This document shows positions 1 to 13,800 of a DNA stretch of 64,000 nucleotides, one piece after another. Positions within the stretch are counted from its first letter, which is position 1; each line of letters opens with the position of its first letter. The position numbers were made by a program, and so were the translations under genes. Location of the stretch: the NCBI GenBank assembly GCA_032358255.1, contig JAULBX010010545.1, forward strand, positions 42,687 to 106,686. The letters run 5' to 3'. Under the pieces are notes generated by a model, which saw only the letters and a program-made list of their open reading frames with translations, ran no database searches and was not told the DNA's origin. The DNA comes from Heterotrichella gracilis. Taxonomy: Eukaryota; Sar; Xanthophyceae; Tribonematales; Xanthonemataceae.

Positions 1-3000
1 TGGTGGCATCCGCAGCCGGGTCTGCCTGGGGTCTGGGCGCCTGGTGAGCAAGGTCACTGAAAGGGCTGGGCTGACATGGTGGTCCATTGAAAGTGCTGTC
101 CGAAGTCGCGTTGCCTAAACTGGACAGGAGCCGGTGGTTCAATGGGCTGACGGGCCGCAAAGAGCTATCGGTGAAAGAAGCCACTGGCCGCGCCCCCAAA
201 TCCAGGGACATGCGCCCAGTATCGTAACTCGCCATACGCTGGGCATCTTGGGCAAGGCTGGCAGACTTCTGCGGAAGGCTCTTGAAGGTCAGCTGCCCTT
301 GATCTGAAGCCACCTGCCCTTGATCTGAAGCCACCTGCCCACCTATTTGCTCTAGATCCTGATCGATCCTGACCAGCGCATGGATTGCATGCGCACCCTC
401 ATCTGACCCCCGACGCCCGCGAACCTTCTCCGAATGTGCGTTTACCCCTGCCATTAACGGGCTGGGCATATTCAGCACGCCTGCGGACAGCGGGACTTGG
501 GCCAGTGGGATGGAGGTGCTCCGTGTCACTCGGGAGCGGGGCGTAGTGCTGGGCTCCATGCAGCGGATGACCGCAATGACCGCTGCCATGCTGGGGCGCT
601 CGTGGGGGTTGGTTGCGCAGCAGGCCTTGATGAGGTGGGCAAGGCCTTGGGGGCATTCCTCGGGCACCCTGCACACAAATCACAATTCGGTTAATGCTGA
701 GTAATTAATATAGGATTTCTTCATTAATAAAACCCTGGACGTTATACAAAAACAAGTTTACAAGCAATTTTTATGGAGATTCCTTTGCAGCAGGTAAACA
801 TTTCAAGTGGTTTGATAGCGAGCCTGCTCAATTCACAATATGGAAGCTGCTCACGGTCTGGAAATTAACCAAAGCAAGGGCAGCCACACACATGAGCTCC
901 AAAACAAGATTTTCAAGTTTGCTCAGCAGGCATGGCCGTCCACATACACGAGACCCTAGGTAGGGTTTAAAGGTAAGCCACGCACATGAGCTCCCGCAAG
1001 TGCCTCTCCCTGGGCGCCTCCCCCGTGCAGAGCTCCCACAGCACCACGCCAAAGCTGTACACGTCAGCAGCCGTTGTGGCGCAGTTGCCCTGCAGCACCT
1101 CAGGCGCCATCCAGGCCCAGGTACCTGCCAGGGGGGTCTGCTCCAACCCGCTGTGCTGCACAAAGTGCGCCATGCCCATGTCACCGATCTGCAAACAACC
1201 ACCACATGTTATGCGCGTTGCTAAAAAATGGTGTTACAAAATAGTCCTCTACTTGCCCGGCCTTGCATTGAGGGTACTGCATGGCTTGTGCCCCAAGTGA
1301 CACATGCAGGTGCAAGGCCCAGTGATGCAACACACCAGGCCAACAATTGCATCAGGGTCTAGGTTTTATTATCTAGGGTTTACGGTGTAGGATGAAGGTG
1401 CACTATGATAGGGTTTAGGTGCATGGCGCAGGCAAGGACGACACCATGCCGACAACTGCAGTGCCCTTTACATCAGGCAGGGGGTCTTTTGGATTAAGCA
1501 GGGTTCCCATTGTAGTCGCAAGCAACGGTGTTCTTCGTTGCGGCTCACCTTTGCCGTGCAGTCCCTGTTGAGCCGTAGGTACAAGGGCTCAGGGTTAGGG
1601 ATTAGAGACAAGGTTCACACCTTTGCCATGCCGTCCCTGTTGAGCAGTATGTTTGCGCTCTTGATGTCCAGGTGAAGCACGCCCTGTTGGTGCAGGTAGT
1701 GTAGGCCCTGGGCGGCGTCCATTGCGATGCGGCGGCCCCTACCGCAATGACACAATGCACTTGTCAGATTTTAGACAATTATGACCATTTTGACATGCTT
1801 TTGATGCGGGTACAGCCAGCCCTTGGGGCATCCAGTGCCATGCAACGGCCCTTGCACTATCCGCAGTAGTGCGCATATTGCAACAAAGTTAGCACCACAT
1901 CTGTGCTCTGAGTTTGGCGCCACAAGTTAGGCAAGAAACCGTACTCCTCAAACCCGCTGAAGGGGTAGACTGACTCTGGACCCTGCCCCTGATGCCCTAA
2001 TGCTGTGCGTACTTGTGGAACCAGCCAAACACCCGCAGCCCCACGCGCTTGATTGCCGAGTACAGGTCCCCTCCCGACATGAGCTCCGTGACCACAACCA
2101 CCTTGCCGGGCTGGATGCTGGCGCCAAGAAACTGCGACAGTGGGGGTCACTTAGTGGGGCCAATGCTGGCGCTACACATTAGGGTTTAGGGTCAGCTAGG
2201 TGGGACGCCAATGGCGATGCACTAGCCCAAAGGGTTTTGCCATGGCGGCAAACGCCAGTCTATGCACTACTCTATGGGAACGCACACACAGCGTTGGGGA
2301 GACACAAGCAACCGCAACCGCTCAGTCACATAAGGCAGCATCAGGGGTGCCCCCGCTGTAGTGCTAAAGGTATATACAGTAGTGTTAGTCAGCGTGTGGC
2401 TGTGTGCATAGAGCTCTTAATCTGCTGCTGTTGTACCCGTGTACACCCCTACAATCTAAAAATATGCTTGGCTGCACCTCATGTACCCTACACCCTAAAA
2501 CCCTAACCCCTAAAGGCATACCTGCACCACGTGTGGGTGCCTGCAGCTCTTGAGCAGCTCCACCTCCTGCACCACCTGCTGCTGCTCCACCTCGCTCATC
2601 ACCACCACATCAAGAACCTTGACAGCAACGTCCAGGGTCTCAATCCACACGCCCTTGTACACCTGCAAGGAGGAGAGTGAGTAGGGTTGAGGGTTTTGGG
2701 TCTCGATCAAGTTGCCTATAGTACACCTGCAGGGTGTAAGGTTTGGGTTTACAGTTCAGGCTGTTTATCCACACGCCTTTGTACACCTGCAAGATGGCAC
2801 ACATGAGGGTTTAGCTGGTAAAGCCTTGAAAGCCCACAGGGAGGTACAGTACACATGGTTAAGGGGCTTAGGGCTTACAGAATGGTACATCTACAATGGG
2901 ATGCAGAGTTATTAAAACATGTACACTCACAAGGTCAAGGGGTTAAGTGCACCACAATTTGCAGTGTTGAGCGGGGTTCACTCAATCAGATCAGGTTTCT

Positions 3001-6000
3001 ATACGCGCACGTACCGATCCATACTGCCCCTTGCCCAGCAGGATGGGTGTGCCGTCCTCCTGCTTGCAGATGGTGACACTGGAGGCGTCAAATCCCCACA
3101 ACATGCCGCTGTGCATCCCCAGGGACCCAATCTGGGAGGCGGCAATGGAGGTAGCTGGCGCACCAGTGGAGGTGGTTGGAGCAGTGGTGGACATGCCGCT
3201 CTTGGCTGACCCGCTCCGCAGTAAAACGAGGTCAGAGTCTGGGCGAGCATCTGATTTGGTGGGTGAGGCGGGGCGTGACTGCCTGGAAAGCAGGTGGGGC
3301 AGACGGGGTTGAGAGGGGCCTGTTTAGAGTTTAGGGTTGCAGATAGGGTTAAGAGGGACCTGTTTGGGTTGAGGCTTGCAGATAGGGTTGAGAGAGGGGC
3401 ATGTTAAGGGTTGCAGGCAGCGCTTAGTGGTGGTGGTCAATGGCAGAAATACACAGCCATATTTACCATATACATGTACGATGCGTCCTAGTAAAAGGCT
3501 ATAAATATGTGGGTGCATGGTTATGAACTGTGCATTGGTGAAGGTGCCCTCCAAATTTGGTCATGTGCAGTTTACAGTGAACATGCATAGGGTTATAATT
3601 TATAGTCAAGTACGTTCCAGCAGCACAGCCAGATAAGCAGCCGCCCTTGCACAGCTTCCGCACAACCATATACTTGTCTCACGAGGCCCTACCCCATGTC
3701 AAATTTGGCAACGCTTCAAGAGCGACATGCAACATGCGACTCACTTTGTGGGTACCCTGTACGAGGCCAGGATGGCGGTGGCCATCTCCCGCACAATCGC
3801 CAGCAATGAGACGCCAGTTGCCTGGGTGCCTAGATAATCCACCACCACTGTCAGCAACGACAGTACAGCCACGGTGAGGGCCAAGCAGCGCGCCCTGAAC
3901 AGGATGACAGACCAGGCGCCCCTGGCAAGCTGGATTGCCCGGAAAGCCAGGCTGCCCATGGGTGGCGAGGCGGGGAGGACGCTGGCCACTGCAAAAGGAG
4001 AAGGAGAATGGTTTAGGTTTTGTGGAATACGCTGCATGCTGCACGCATCCGCACATGTGCAGGGTTTAGGGTTGTAAGATCATGATGGCCCACAGTACGT
4101 GGCTACACATGTACAGTGCCCACGGGCCTGTTTTCAACTGAGCTGGCCAAGCTGCATACCTACACACATGTTGGGTGCAAGCTGTGATCCAGGCACGACA
4201 TTGAGTCATGTTTGCCAGCCCTAGACCCTAACTTGGTATGCTGGGTTGCACAAGACCTTGCACGAAAAGGCACTGCTATCAGATCATGTGTTGCCATGAG
4301 TCAGCGGCATGTGCAAGTGTGTGAGGCCAATATGCGGAGCATGCAAACCTGGCTTCAGTGCGGCTACATGGCAAATTTCGCCCCATAAAGCCACCCACAT
4401 GAGATCAACATGCAAGCCCTTGAGCTATGTTGGGACTCAAGCAAAGCAACAATAATGTTGACAGAAAAAGTGGCGTGCGAAGGATCAACATTTCAGGCTG
4501 CACGCACCGTGGTTGAGGTTGCCTTTGATAGAGTACCGAACGGTATGTGAGCCATGCAGCAGCGCCATGTTGGCGCTCCCCTCAATCACCAACATGCAGG
4601 AGCTGCTCCCCTCGCTGCACTCCAATTCATCCGCTGAGAACGAGAACGATGCCAGCGGCCTGCTCAGCATCCGCTGGCTGAACCTCGACTCCCGGATGCT
4701 CTGCCATGTGTCAGCGTACAGGTCCAATGATGTGTCTGCAACCGCCTCCCTGCAGTGCTCGATGTTGTGGCACTGGCAGGTGAGCGCAGCTGCTTGCACG
4801 TCCTCTAGCCTGCTGGAGCTCCTCTCTACCGTCTGCAGCACACAGGATTCCGCTTGATGGCGTTAACCAATATGGCTGTGGCCCAAGCAAGCATAGAAAA
4901 CCACGGCCACTCCCATCCCTAGACTGCAATGCAAACAAGTTTGACTTGCATTACGCGTCCATCACCGGGTGTAACACAGCACTGTCAAAAGTGCCACACA
5001 GGCAAGCCAAGATGCACAGGCAAAAATGCCAGGCTGATTTGTTCTTCTCGTTCAAATCTGGATTAGGCTGACATGGGTCATCCTACACTTCAATTGTGTT
5101 CCACTCACCAGCGCCAGCTGTGTGTACACTTCCACAGGAGGCATGCCACTCTGCCACGTGCTCTGGTCCACAGGCAAACACTCCAAGGCCTGGGTGGCAG
5201 ACAGGTTGCGCACACTGGCATGCGAGCACAGCAGCAAGCCGCACTTGACAAACGGCTCTGCAGGCAGATAATTCAGCATTACACGATACCCAACCAGGTA
5301 AGGCGCTTGCGCTTTGAGTTATTGCCAGGGACACACTAGCACATGCAAGATCAACCAATTATTCAATTTGGCAAAGCCTTTTGCACAGACTGGAGCCAAG
5401 ATAAGGCCATACATAACGCTCTAGGGCACATGCTTGCAGCAGGCAAAGATAGGCAATAAGTTCAATTCCATCCAGGGCTACAGGTTGTACCCTACAGCAT
5501 GCATATGTGGCCATTACACTGAATTTATGTGGCCTCATTATGGTAATTACCTGTGATGGCTGGCACGAAAATATGGTCAAAGGAGCCGCCTTTGTAGCGC
5601 GTCAACCGCGCTGTTTCTTCCGGATCTAGGGGGTCAAAGGTGACCCACGGTACAGAACCAAATAGGACAGTGAAGTCTTTGTAGCTGTCATGGCCAATTC
5701 TACATCAGATAGACTCAGATGAAACCGAGTGTATTTGCGCACAATTATGTAATGACATAGCGTAGAGCGCCATTGCACAACAAAGCATGGCATGGTAGGA
5801 AAGAAAGGCATAAACCTACTTTTGGGGGCTGTTAGGTGGCTGCCTCACACCCGTCTGTGCTGCTGAGAAGAAACGTTGCGGCACTTGCACTGCATTCCTT
5901 TTTCTGCTGTAGCGGCCCTGCAATGCAAGGAATCTGCTAAGAACCAGCAGTCCTGGTTGTTGATGCATCTCAGGACATGTGCTGGGCTATCTGGCTCAAT

Positions 6001-8133
6001 CTCTGTGGCACAGCATGCAAACAATGCACCATGCCTTCCAATCTTGCAGCAAACAAGTGCAGCCAGCATGCAGACAAAGTGCATTGTAAATCCACTGTTT
6101 ATGCTACATCACATGTCCTACATTTTCATGCAAAACACTGCTTCCACTTACCGGCAGGTAGGTGTAAGACTGCTTGGCAAACACTCGGGCGCATGTAGCC
6201 TCATCAGCTTTGCAGTGGAAGGTGTGTTTGGACCCCACAACCTCTTTCCACTCGCTGCTGCCTTCATCAATCCTGGTTATTGCTGGCCGCAGTGGTAGCG
6301 ACACGGTTTCGTTGCTCTTTGTGACTACCCGCCCTCGGGCGTCATAGATCTCTATTGCCCACCATGCCAAGGAGTGTGACTCTGAAACCACACGCAAACA
6401 AGTCACACATGGGTGTGTCGAAGTGCACGGCTAGGGCAAACAGGGCAATTTGGTGGTGGGCGTTGGGGAGAAACAATCCCACAAGGTTTTAAAGGGCATT
6501 GCCCGGCGCACGAGTTGTGCTTTAAAAGGCAAGGATATATTCGCAATTTGTGCCTATGTGTGTACCATGGAATGCATACATTTGGCATAAATGAACACTA
6601 AGGCACATGCGTGCGGATGCTGGCAAGCATACAAGAAGACATGAGGATAGTTGACACAGGCCAGACGCCATGAGCGCATTGGCACATCCATGCATACATG
6701 CGCTTGAACACTGTGACATGTAGTCCTATTGCCCAACAACACACTCGGCATGCACCACGGTTGCACTCCATCGGCAGTCAACAACCGTAAGATGACTCAT
6801 GCGGTCAGGTAATAGCGCACCTGCACAGAAGTCCCAGTCCACTCCAGCAGGTGACCCCGACTCCCCTGGACAACTATCTGTTTCAATAGGGCACCAGGGC
6901 CGTTCTCCCTTATCTGAAGTCAGCACGCACGATGAGCCAAACACCGACTTTGTGATGTTTTGCTGTGTATCAAGAACTGAAAACCGAGTCCTGCAGCTGC
7001 ACCCAGCAGCTGTCTTGGGGGCATCATAATCTGCAAGCAGGGGCACGCGGCGTCAACAAAAGCTGCCAGAGCGTGCATGGTATGGAGCTGTTGTGACAAG
7101 CCATGGTCCCAGGTGGCGCCACATTCACAATGGTTTATAAGGGCTTGGCAGCGGTCTGCTGTGTGGCCACTTTTGATGGATGCATCCACCAGGGCATGCA
7201 GGGTATTGTATTTAATAACAGCTGATCACGGTGTGCAAGATTGTAACTTTACAAGCCAGCGTAGCACTTGAATGCCAGCGTTCAAGCTTTTGCTTCGTTT
7301 ACCTGTTAAGCAGTAGTCAAAGAACACTCCAGCGCTCAGCTCCCGAGGTTTGTACAGAGTGCAAGTAGATGGGTTCACAATGCAGATTGGAACTAGGACA
7401 GCTGGGCCAAACATATCTGGCGTTGGTGTAAAGCAGTGGCTGCAAGCAATAGATGGGTCGGTTGGTGGTCACAGGTTCATTAGGGTACCGACACACACAT
7501 ACAGCCAAGGCAAAGAGCAACAGCTGAACCAGCAACCAGTACCTGTGGGGGGAACGTAAGTGTTGTCCTACAGTGCCCTCTAGTGAGTAAGGCTCCGAGC
7601 TGCACGTGCACCCCCCGCCAGTGTGCCCTGGGGAGGTGATGACTAGCCCTGCACAAGTCAAAGTCAGCGGGGTTGGCTACTGGGGCGCTCAGTTCACTCA
7701 CAAAAGACCGGCTATTGCGCTTCCTTGTTTAGGGTTGAGGGATTGGAGCTGGTACTCAATAAATTTTCAGACAAGTGCCGAGAGCTCTTATTTGTTAACA
7801 AAGGCAGAATGGAGGTGCCAAGGGCAGAGGTATTGCGGTGGGTGGGGAACCCAGCCAACTACACACCTTGTGGCGCAAGCGCATCTGGGGTCCCTCTTTG
7901 GACCTCAGCCAAGGTTGTACTCTCCTGCACAGTTGCAAGCCACATGTTGATCGAGACCTGGGAGGAATGCACCACACAGGTGCACTTTGCAAATATACTG
8001 GTAAATATATTTGTCAGAATGTACATGCCAGGCTTGGCACACTCACCTCGCAAGACGCCAAGGCGTTGCTGAGCAGCAGCAGCAGCACACCCACATAGAA
8101 GCTCCTGGCGCTTAGCTGCAGGGTCGTGCTCAT
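1..8133 (-). CDS. Receptor-like TKL protein kinase A (3' end cut by window edge)
   Basis: Sixteen exons on the minus strand, in transcript order: 8133-8047, 7957-7867, 7648-7543, 7439-7303, 7030-6821, 6381-6152, 5699-5551, 5257-5109, 4832-4508, 3988-3745, 3282-3015, 2662-2522, 2131-2013, 1738-1621, 1188-986, 668-<1. The ATG at 8133 opens a signal peptide with a leucine-rich core (GVLLLLLSNALA). A cysteine-rich ectodomain follows (motifs FFDYCL, WDFCA, LTCQC), then one membrane segment near 3800-3950. The cytoplasmic kinase has glycine loop LGKGQYGS-VYKG, VAVK lysine, [11 protein letters not shown] catalytic loop, DMG instead of DFG, and an intact APE. The ORF after kinase subdomain XI stays open to the window edge as a Ser/Pro-rich tail. 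Exon order and most intron phases match kinase B, so the two are tandem paralogues. Ligand and pathway are unknown. The junction between 6152 and 5699 does not keep phase (see findings). Protein kinase identity is firm; function in the receptor is inferred. Confidence 0.85.
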
Positions 8134-10882
8134 AGATCTGTCCACTGGGAGGCCGTTTCTTGGAAGTCCAAAGTTTTGGCAACCTTGTATGCAACCCGCA
8201 TAATGGCTTCCATGGATACTGGAGGTCATTGCACCATCCTCGGTCAGCCAGCCTTCAGCACGTGTGGGTATGGATCTGGCTCTCAAGGGTTTGGTGTTCT
8301 AAGCCAACGTCAAACCAACTTTGGGGTGCATAAAGTGCCTCGATGTGCTGCAGAAATATCTGAACGTTGCCACTTGGGCGCCCATCACCAACGCCAGGAA
8401 GGACGCGTCGCTGCTGGCAACTGCTGTTACTAGCGTACTGGCCAGCTGGCTTTGCGTCGCGCTGCTGTGAACACCGGTGGTGGCGCAGCTGTTTACGAAG
8501 GTACCTTCTCCATTGGTACATTCTCCTCATGGCCCAGCCAAATCAGCCCATCTGAACCCCGACTGAACAGCGCTAATCGCGAGCGTTCAAATCCACTCCG
8601 CGGTGGTACACCTGCTCCACGCCAACCTGCCACTTCCTTTGCCTTGCAACACAATACGACACTTGCAAACGGGACCTGGTGCTGTGAATCAAGGGCTCAA
8701 AAGGGGCCAGCCTCACCAACGAGCCCGTCAAACGTGCTTGTTGGGTTCAGAAGTAAGCAACAAATGCCAGGTTGTGGTAACGCTCTTGGCTGTTGCCAAC
8801 AGTTGTTGGCCCTTTTACGTTTTTAGGGGCAACCTAGTATCTCTAGTACTCGGATACTGGGGGCACGTCTCTCGCGACAGTGCGCTTTTGTGGAAGCTTT
8901 TTGCAGACAAGCGGCGTGGCAGAGCCACAGACGGAACCGCTGCACCACGTCATCATTACCGCCATGTCATCACTTAAATAAAAAAGTGACGACATTTATT
9001 GAAAGCTCAGAAAATGGGCCAATATCACTGCCCGAGTGATACTATTGCCAGTGGCTCAAGCTATTTGTGGTGTGCTCAAGTCCATCTGGAAGTCCAGTTA
9101 GTTACATCCTCGAGCGCAGTGGTCTCACAGCGCCTGTGCCAGGCCTAGGCTGGCGATTATAACGCAATTCACAGCCATCGCACGCTGGTCAGCGCTTTCT
9201 TACATACACTGTGTGCATGTTCTACGGCAGAACACCCTGGGCGTTACATAGTTGAACGAAATATACGTATTAGACAACAATTAACAGTTGGCAATAGCGC
9301 ATTGGGTCCAGAGGGCTGCTGCGGTGGTGGGGTTACCCATGTATGTGCATCAAACTTGTATAATTCAAAGAGATGACCCAACCATGTGCTTGCATCTACA
9401 CATCCATTGGCGTATCTACAAGCCAAGTCGTGAAAGGGACCACCTGTAGTGGTGGTGACGCAGCCCTTATGCGTAGCAGCCGTGTTCAGGTCTCAAGCAG
9501 TTCCAGGCCAAAGGGAAGGCAAAGCAGACGGGTCTTTAGGGCGTCCCCGCACGACCTGTGTCCCTGCACAAGCAGCACACAGGTAGTCTAAGTCAAAATG
9601 TGGGGGAGGGGGCAGGGGGCACGGCCATGACTCGGGCCTGGGGTGGCGCTGACCATGCAGGTGGGTGGTGGTGAGTGGTGGGGTGGCCTTCAGCAACTTG
9701 CCAAGCTTGGAGCCTAACCCCAAACCCCTAAGCACAGTCCGCAGGGTACTTCTAGGAGGAGCACGGTACAGACTGAGGTCAGGCGGCAGGGTCCATAAAT
9801 CCACTAGGGACAAGGGCACTGCTTGAAGGCGAAGGCTTGGCGATACTGCGGTTTTAGTCACGTTAATCGAACAATCTGTTACTCCTGAGCACAATCTCCA
9901 GAGCAGGGCTCTTCCGGTCCTTGGAATGACCATCATGGTTTTTAAAAGCAATTTCATGGCGTCTGATTGCGCTTGCCATCCGTATGCAGGCCGTGTTTGG
10001 CAGCTGGTTATATATCAGCAGGTGGCAGGCCGTTTGCACACGTAGTCTTTGTACAGATCTATAGATGCGCACTCCATATATGCGCACATGCGCACTGCCA
10101 CTGCCAGTGAGTGACTCATCCGATTTCCTGAACAATGTGCTGCACAATTGGATCAAACCCAGGGCCCATTACAGAACATTGCACAGTTACAATAACGGGT
10201 ACAAGTCGTACAACTGATATGCCGCCTAATTAATGCATTTAGCTATTATTTTCTTTCTGTGACCGAACAGCCTTGTCTTTCTACACGGTACCCATTGCTA
10301 AACACACGCCATACTGAGGTATCACAGTAATGGCATGCCATGTAGTATTGGCACTACTTGCAGGCCCAAAAATTGGCAGAAGTGCATTTTTTTATTATTG
10401 AAAAGGGCTTATAGAGAATGTACTGAGCCAGCCTTGCAGGCTGGCTGTCCTGGACCATGGGTGTCCACATCATGATTTAGAAAAGCAGAATCGGAGTGAA
10501 TAGGAGTCAACTAACAACTATACAGCTAAATTCCCAACTGGATTTTTGCAAACGGTACCGCGCAATGGTGTGCAACGCATCTTTATTCGAACAAACGTGG
10601 TAAGGTGATGAGCTTGTTAGCCCCTGAGGGGCACTGCCTAGTATGATGCCACAATACTCTTTCTATTGCTACAAACCAAAATCAAGAACATTATTAAGTC
10701 GGGAACATGCATAGTTCCCTCATGCCTGCGGCGCCGCCTGAGAAATTAGGTCCTGAACTTTCAGCAAAACCAGCAGCCTAGCATTTAAATCTACAGCAAA
10801 AACAAAACAGCCAAGACCACACAATGCGCTCTGCAAGTGCACGCCAAAATGCCTGTATACATGCAAGGCATTGCCACAAATC
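8134..10882. other. Spacer between receptor kinases A and B
   Basis: Holds the 5' flank of kinase A and the 3' UTR of kinase B, which are transcribed in the same direction. The longest frame (minus, 9957-9493, 154 codons) has no recognisable domain and no splice partners, so I do not call it. No RNA gene or mobile element was seen. Confidence 0.5.
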
Positions 10883-13800
10883 TCACGCATCCCCGTCCTT
10901 CTTTGCGGCTTCTTTTGCCGAAGCTGTTGACAGCGCATGCGCAAGCTCGGGAGACCACTCATCGAATGTGGGCTCCCTGTTCACTGGACCTGCCACACCA
11001 CTCTGCCCTGGCGCCTGCTCCTGTGCTGCACTGGCTGCCTCAGCATGGGTGCTGAGCGCTGCCGAACCCCTTGCCTTGGACTTCCGCTTTGTGGTCCCCG
11101 ATCCCACGCCACTGGCTCCACGGGCCACGGCTTCCGCCAGTGGCGGCCCATCGCCCACAATCAGCTCCGCCAAGTGCTGCATGTGCGCCACGCCCTTCAT
11201 CCCGGCCCGCATGAACTCCCTCAAGGTGGCCTCAATGTCGTCGGCATGGTCCACGAGGGCTGGGTCATCCGAGCCACCGCTGCTGTTGCGCCGCATCGCG
11301 GCGCCGAAGATGTGGTCGGCCTGGGCTACGGATGCGCCACCAGCAACGGGCACGGGGGCCTGCAGCCCAGCCACATGCTGGGGGCCGGGACTGCGCAGCG
11401 CGTTGAACGCCCCGCTGTAGGCGGTGTCCTGGCGCACGCCCAGCGGTGGCGGAGGCAGGCGCGCGCTGCTGCGCGCTTGCTGGGTGGCCTGCCCTGCAAG
11501 CATCTCCTGCAGCCCCATGGTGGGCGGCGCGTGCCTCAGTGGGAACGAGGGTAATCCCCCGGATGGCCGGGGGGTGAACTGGAACGACGTCTGCCGGCCA
11601 AACCCTCCGCCCAGCACATCCTGCTCCTGACGCTCGCCCTCGGCTGCATCTGCTTGCCTGGCTGGGTTGGGCTGGGAGGAGGTGAGCTTAGATGTCAACT
11701 CGAGAAGCTCGTCAAAGGAGAGGTATGGGGCGGATGGTCCGCCCCTCACGACAGACGCATGGGCTGCACCCGGTGCCTGCCCGCCCTTGGCCAATTGTGC
11801 TCTCCAAAGGTCAACCAGGCTTGATGCACCAGCCCGGGGCAAGGCAAGCTCACTCTCTGACGCCTTGGCAGCGGATGCGTGCACCGCGCCCAATGGAGGG
11901 ACAGGGCTGGCGGCATGCAGGGGCAGCATGGCGGGAGGGGCACTCCCTTGCTCCTTCAACTGCGCACCACTCCAATCCACTTGCTCCTGCTGCGCCAGAC
12001 TGATACCCACATGTGCCTTGCTGGCGCTCGCCTGAACTGAATCATGCCCACCACCAGCACCGGCTACAAATGACGCGGGCGGGTCAGAGGCACCATACAG
12101 CTTTGATGCTGCCATGTCCTGCGCTGCAGGGTGGGACGCTGGGCCATCCTGGGACGAGGTGGGCGCGGGTGAAGGCGCGCCGCCCAGTTGTGCTCCGCCA
12201 AACGAGCCAGGGGCGCTGCTGGTGGGCATTACAGGAACGCTGACCACGGGTGAAGCTGACGCGCTGGGCGCGGGCGAGCAGAAAGGGGACACGCGCCGGA
12301 TGGACGGCCTCCTGGGGGGGATGCTCATGCCCTTGTGGGCGCCTGCTTCGCTGGCCGTGCGGAATAGCTCGGGGCCTGCGGCTCCTCCCCCCTGGCTGAG
12401 CGCGAGCGCGTGCACGGTGGCGCCCCCCGTGCTCTCGCCCACGCTCCTCTCGCTGACCCCGCTGAGGGGCGCCATGCCCTGGGTGGGCATGGAGAGCGGG
12501 CGCTGCAGCTCCCTGCTGCTGCGCAGCGAGCGCACCACGGCCTGGTGGTGGCTGCGCGTGAAGGCCTCGGCGGCGCGGATGGCGGCGATGACTGCGGCCA
12601 TGTCGGGGCGCCGCAGCGGGTCTGGCAACAGGCAGCAGTCGATGAGCTCGGAGATCTCGGCGGGGCACTCGGCGGGCACCCTGCATACACCCGGAAAGCG
12701 TCAGTTATGTTGGCTTGATATCTCGGTATTCCCACTACTTTGTATCAAATTATTGAGTCTTGCACAATAATGTATTCTTTAATAAAAAACTAATTTAACA
12801 AGCATTTACTTATTAATTCATTATTTATTAAACTCAGTGGTATCAAAAAAAAAATCATAATAAACAGACACTAATAATCGTTGAAGCACTTTTGCGAGTG
12901 CGGCATGCCGACCCACTGCCCAAGGGCAGTGAAGTGGTGGGTGCTTTTGCCTGCTTACACATAGCTTACACAAACACCAGCCTGGGCTCCACCCGTCTCA
13001 CCCCCACGAATCCCCGCCTATGGTCCACCAACCCACCTGAGCTCACGCAGCTTCCCGCGCACAGGCAGCTCCCCTGCGCAGATCTCCCACATGACCACGC
13101 CAAAGCTGTACACGTCAGCAGCCGTGGTCACCAAGCGCGCATCCATCATCTCCAGAGCCATCCAGGACCATGTGCCGGACAGCGCCTGAGCGCTCATGGT
13201 GAACTTCTCTTGCATGATGTGCGCCAGCCCCACGTCAGCAATCTGCAAGATTCACAGCGTGTGTGAAAGGGTGGTTGATAGCAGCAGGCCACTGGCTGAT
13301 TGCTGGCGAGGGGGGCAGCTCTAATTTTAGGGTTCAGAGCTCAGGTGTTAGGGGTTATGGTCACTTTTAGCGCTTCCTCCATGACCAAGTGCCGGACAGC
13401 GCCTGGACATTCATGGTGAACTTAATTTGTACGATGTGCATCGCCCCTGCGTGGCGATCTGCGAGGGTGTTCACGGCGCGCGTCAGTGGCGCTCGAATGC
13501 AGCAGGCAAGCAATCGGTTGCTGGTGAGGGGCTAAGGTTCATGCTAGGGTTTACTCATGCATCCGTCAGTCCTGGAGCAAGTCATGACCCAGTGCCAGAC
13601 AGCGCCTGGGCGCATTGTTCCCATGCATGATGTGCGGCAACACATCGACTATCTGGAGGGTTTTCACAAGGGTTTTGCAAGCACACGACTGCAAAGGTTG
13701 ATGGCAACAGGTTGCCACGGGTGGAAAGCTGCGCAGCGCGTTGCTGTGGTATCTGTGGTACCAACACACTTGAGATGCGCAATCTTTCAAAAAGACCATT

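Noticed and set aside
9493-9957. 154-codon minus-strand frame between kinases A and B
   Set aside because: No recognisable domain, biased composition, no splice partners in phase.
10824-11554. Long plus-strand frames (about 200 codons) opposite the last exon of kinase B
   Set aside because: They are antisense shadows of a GC-rich, Ala/Ser/Pro-rich coding exon whose minus-strand frame is phase-linked to 16 other exons.
13374-13660. Repeated kinase segments as additional kinase genes
   Set aside because: They cover only one exon edge each, with indels, and lie inside the kinase B intron.
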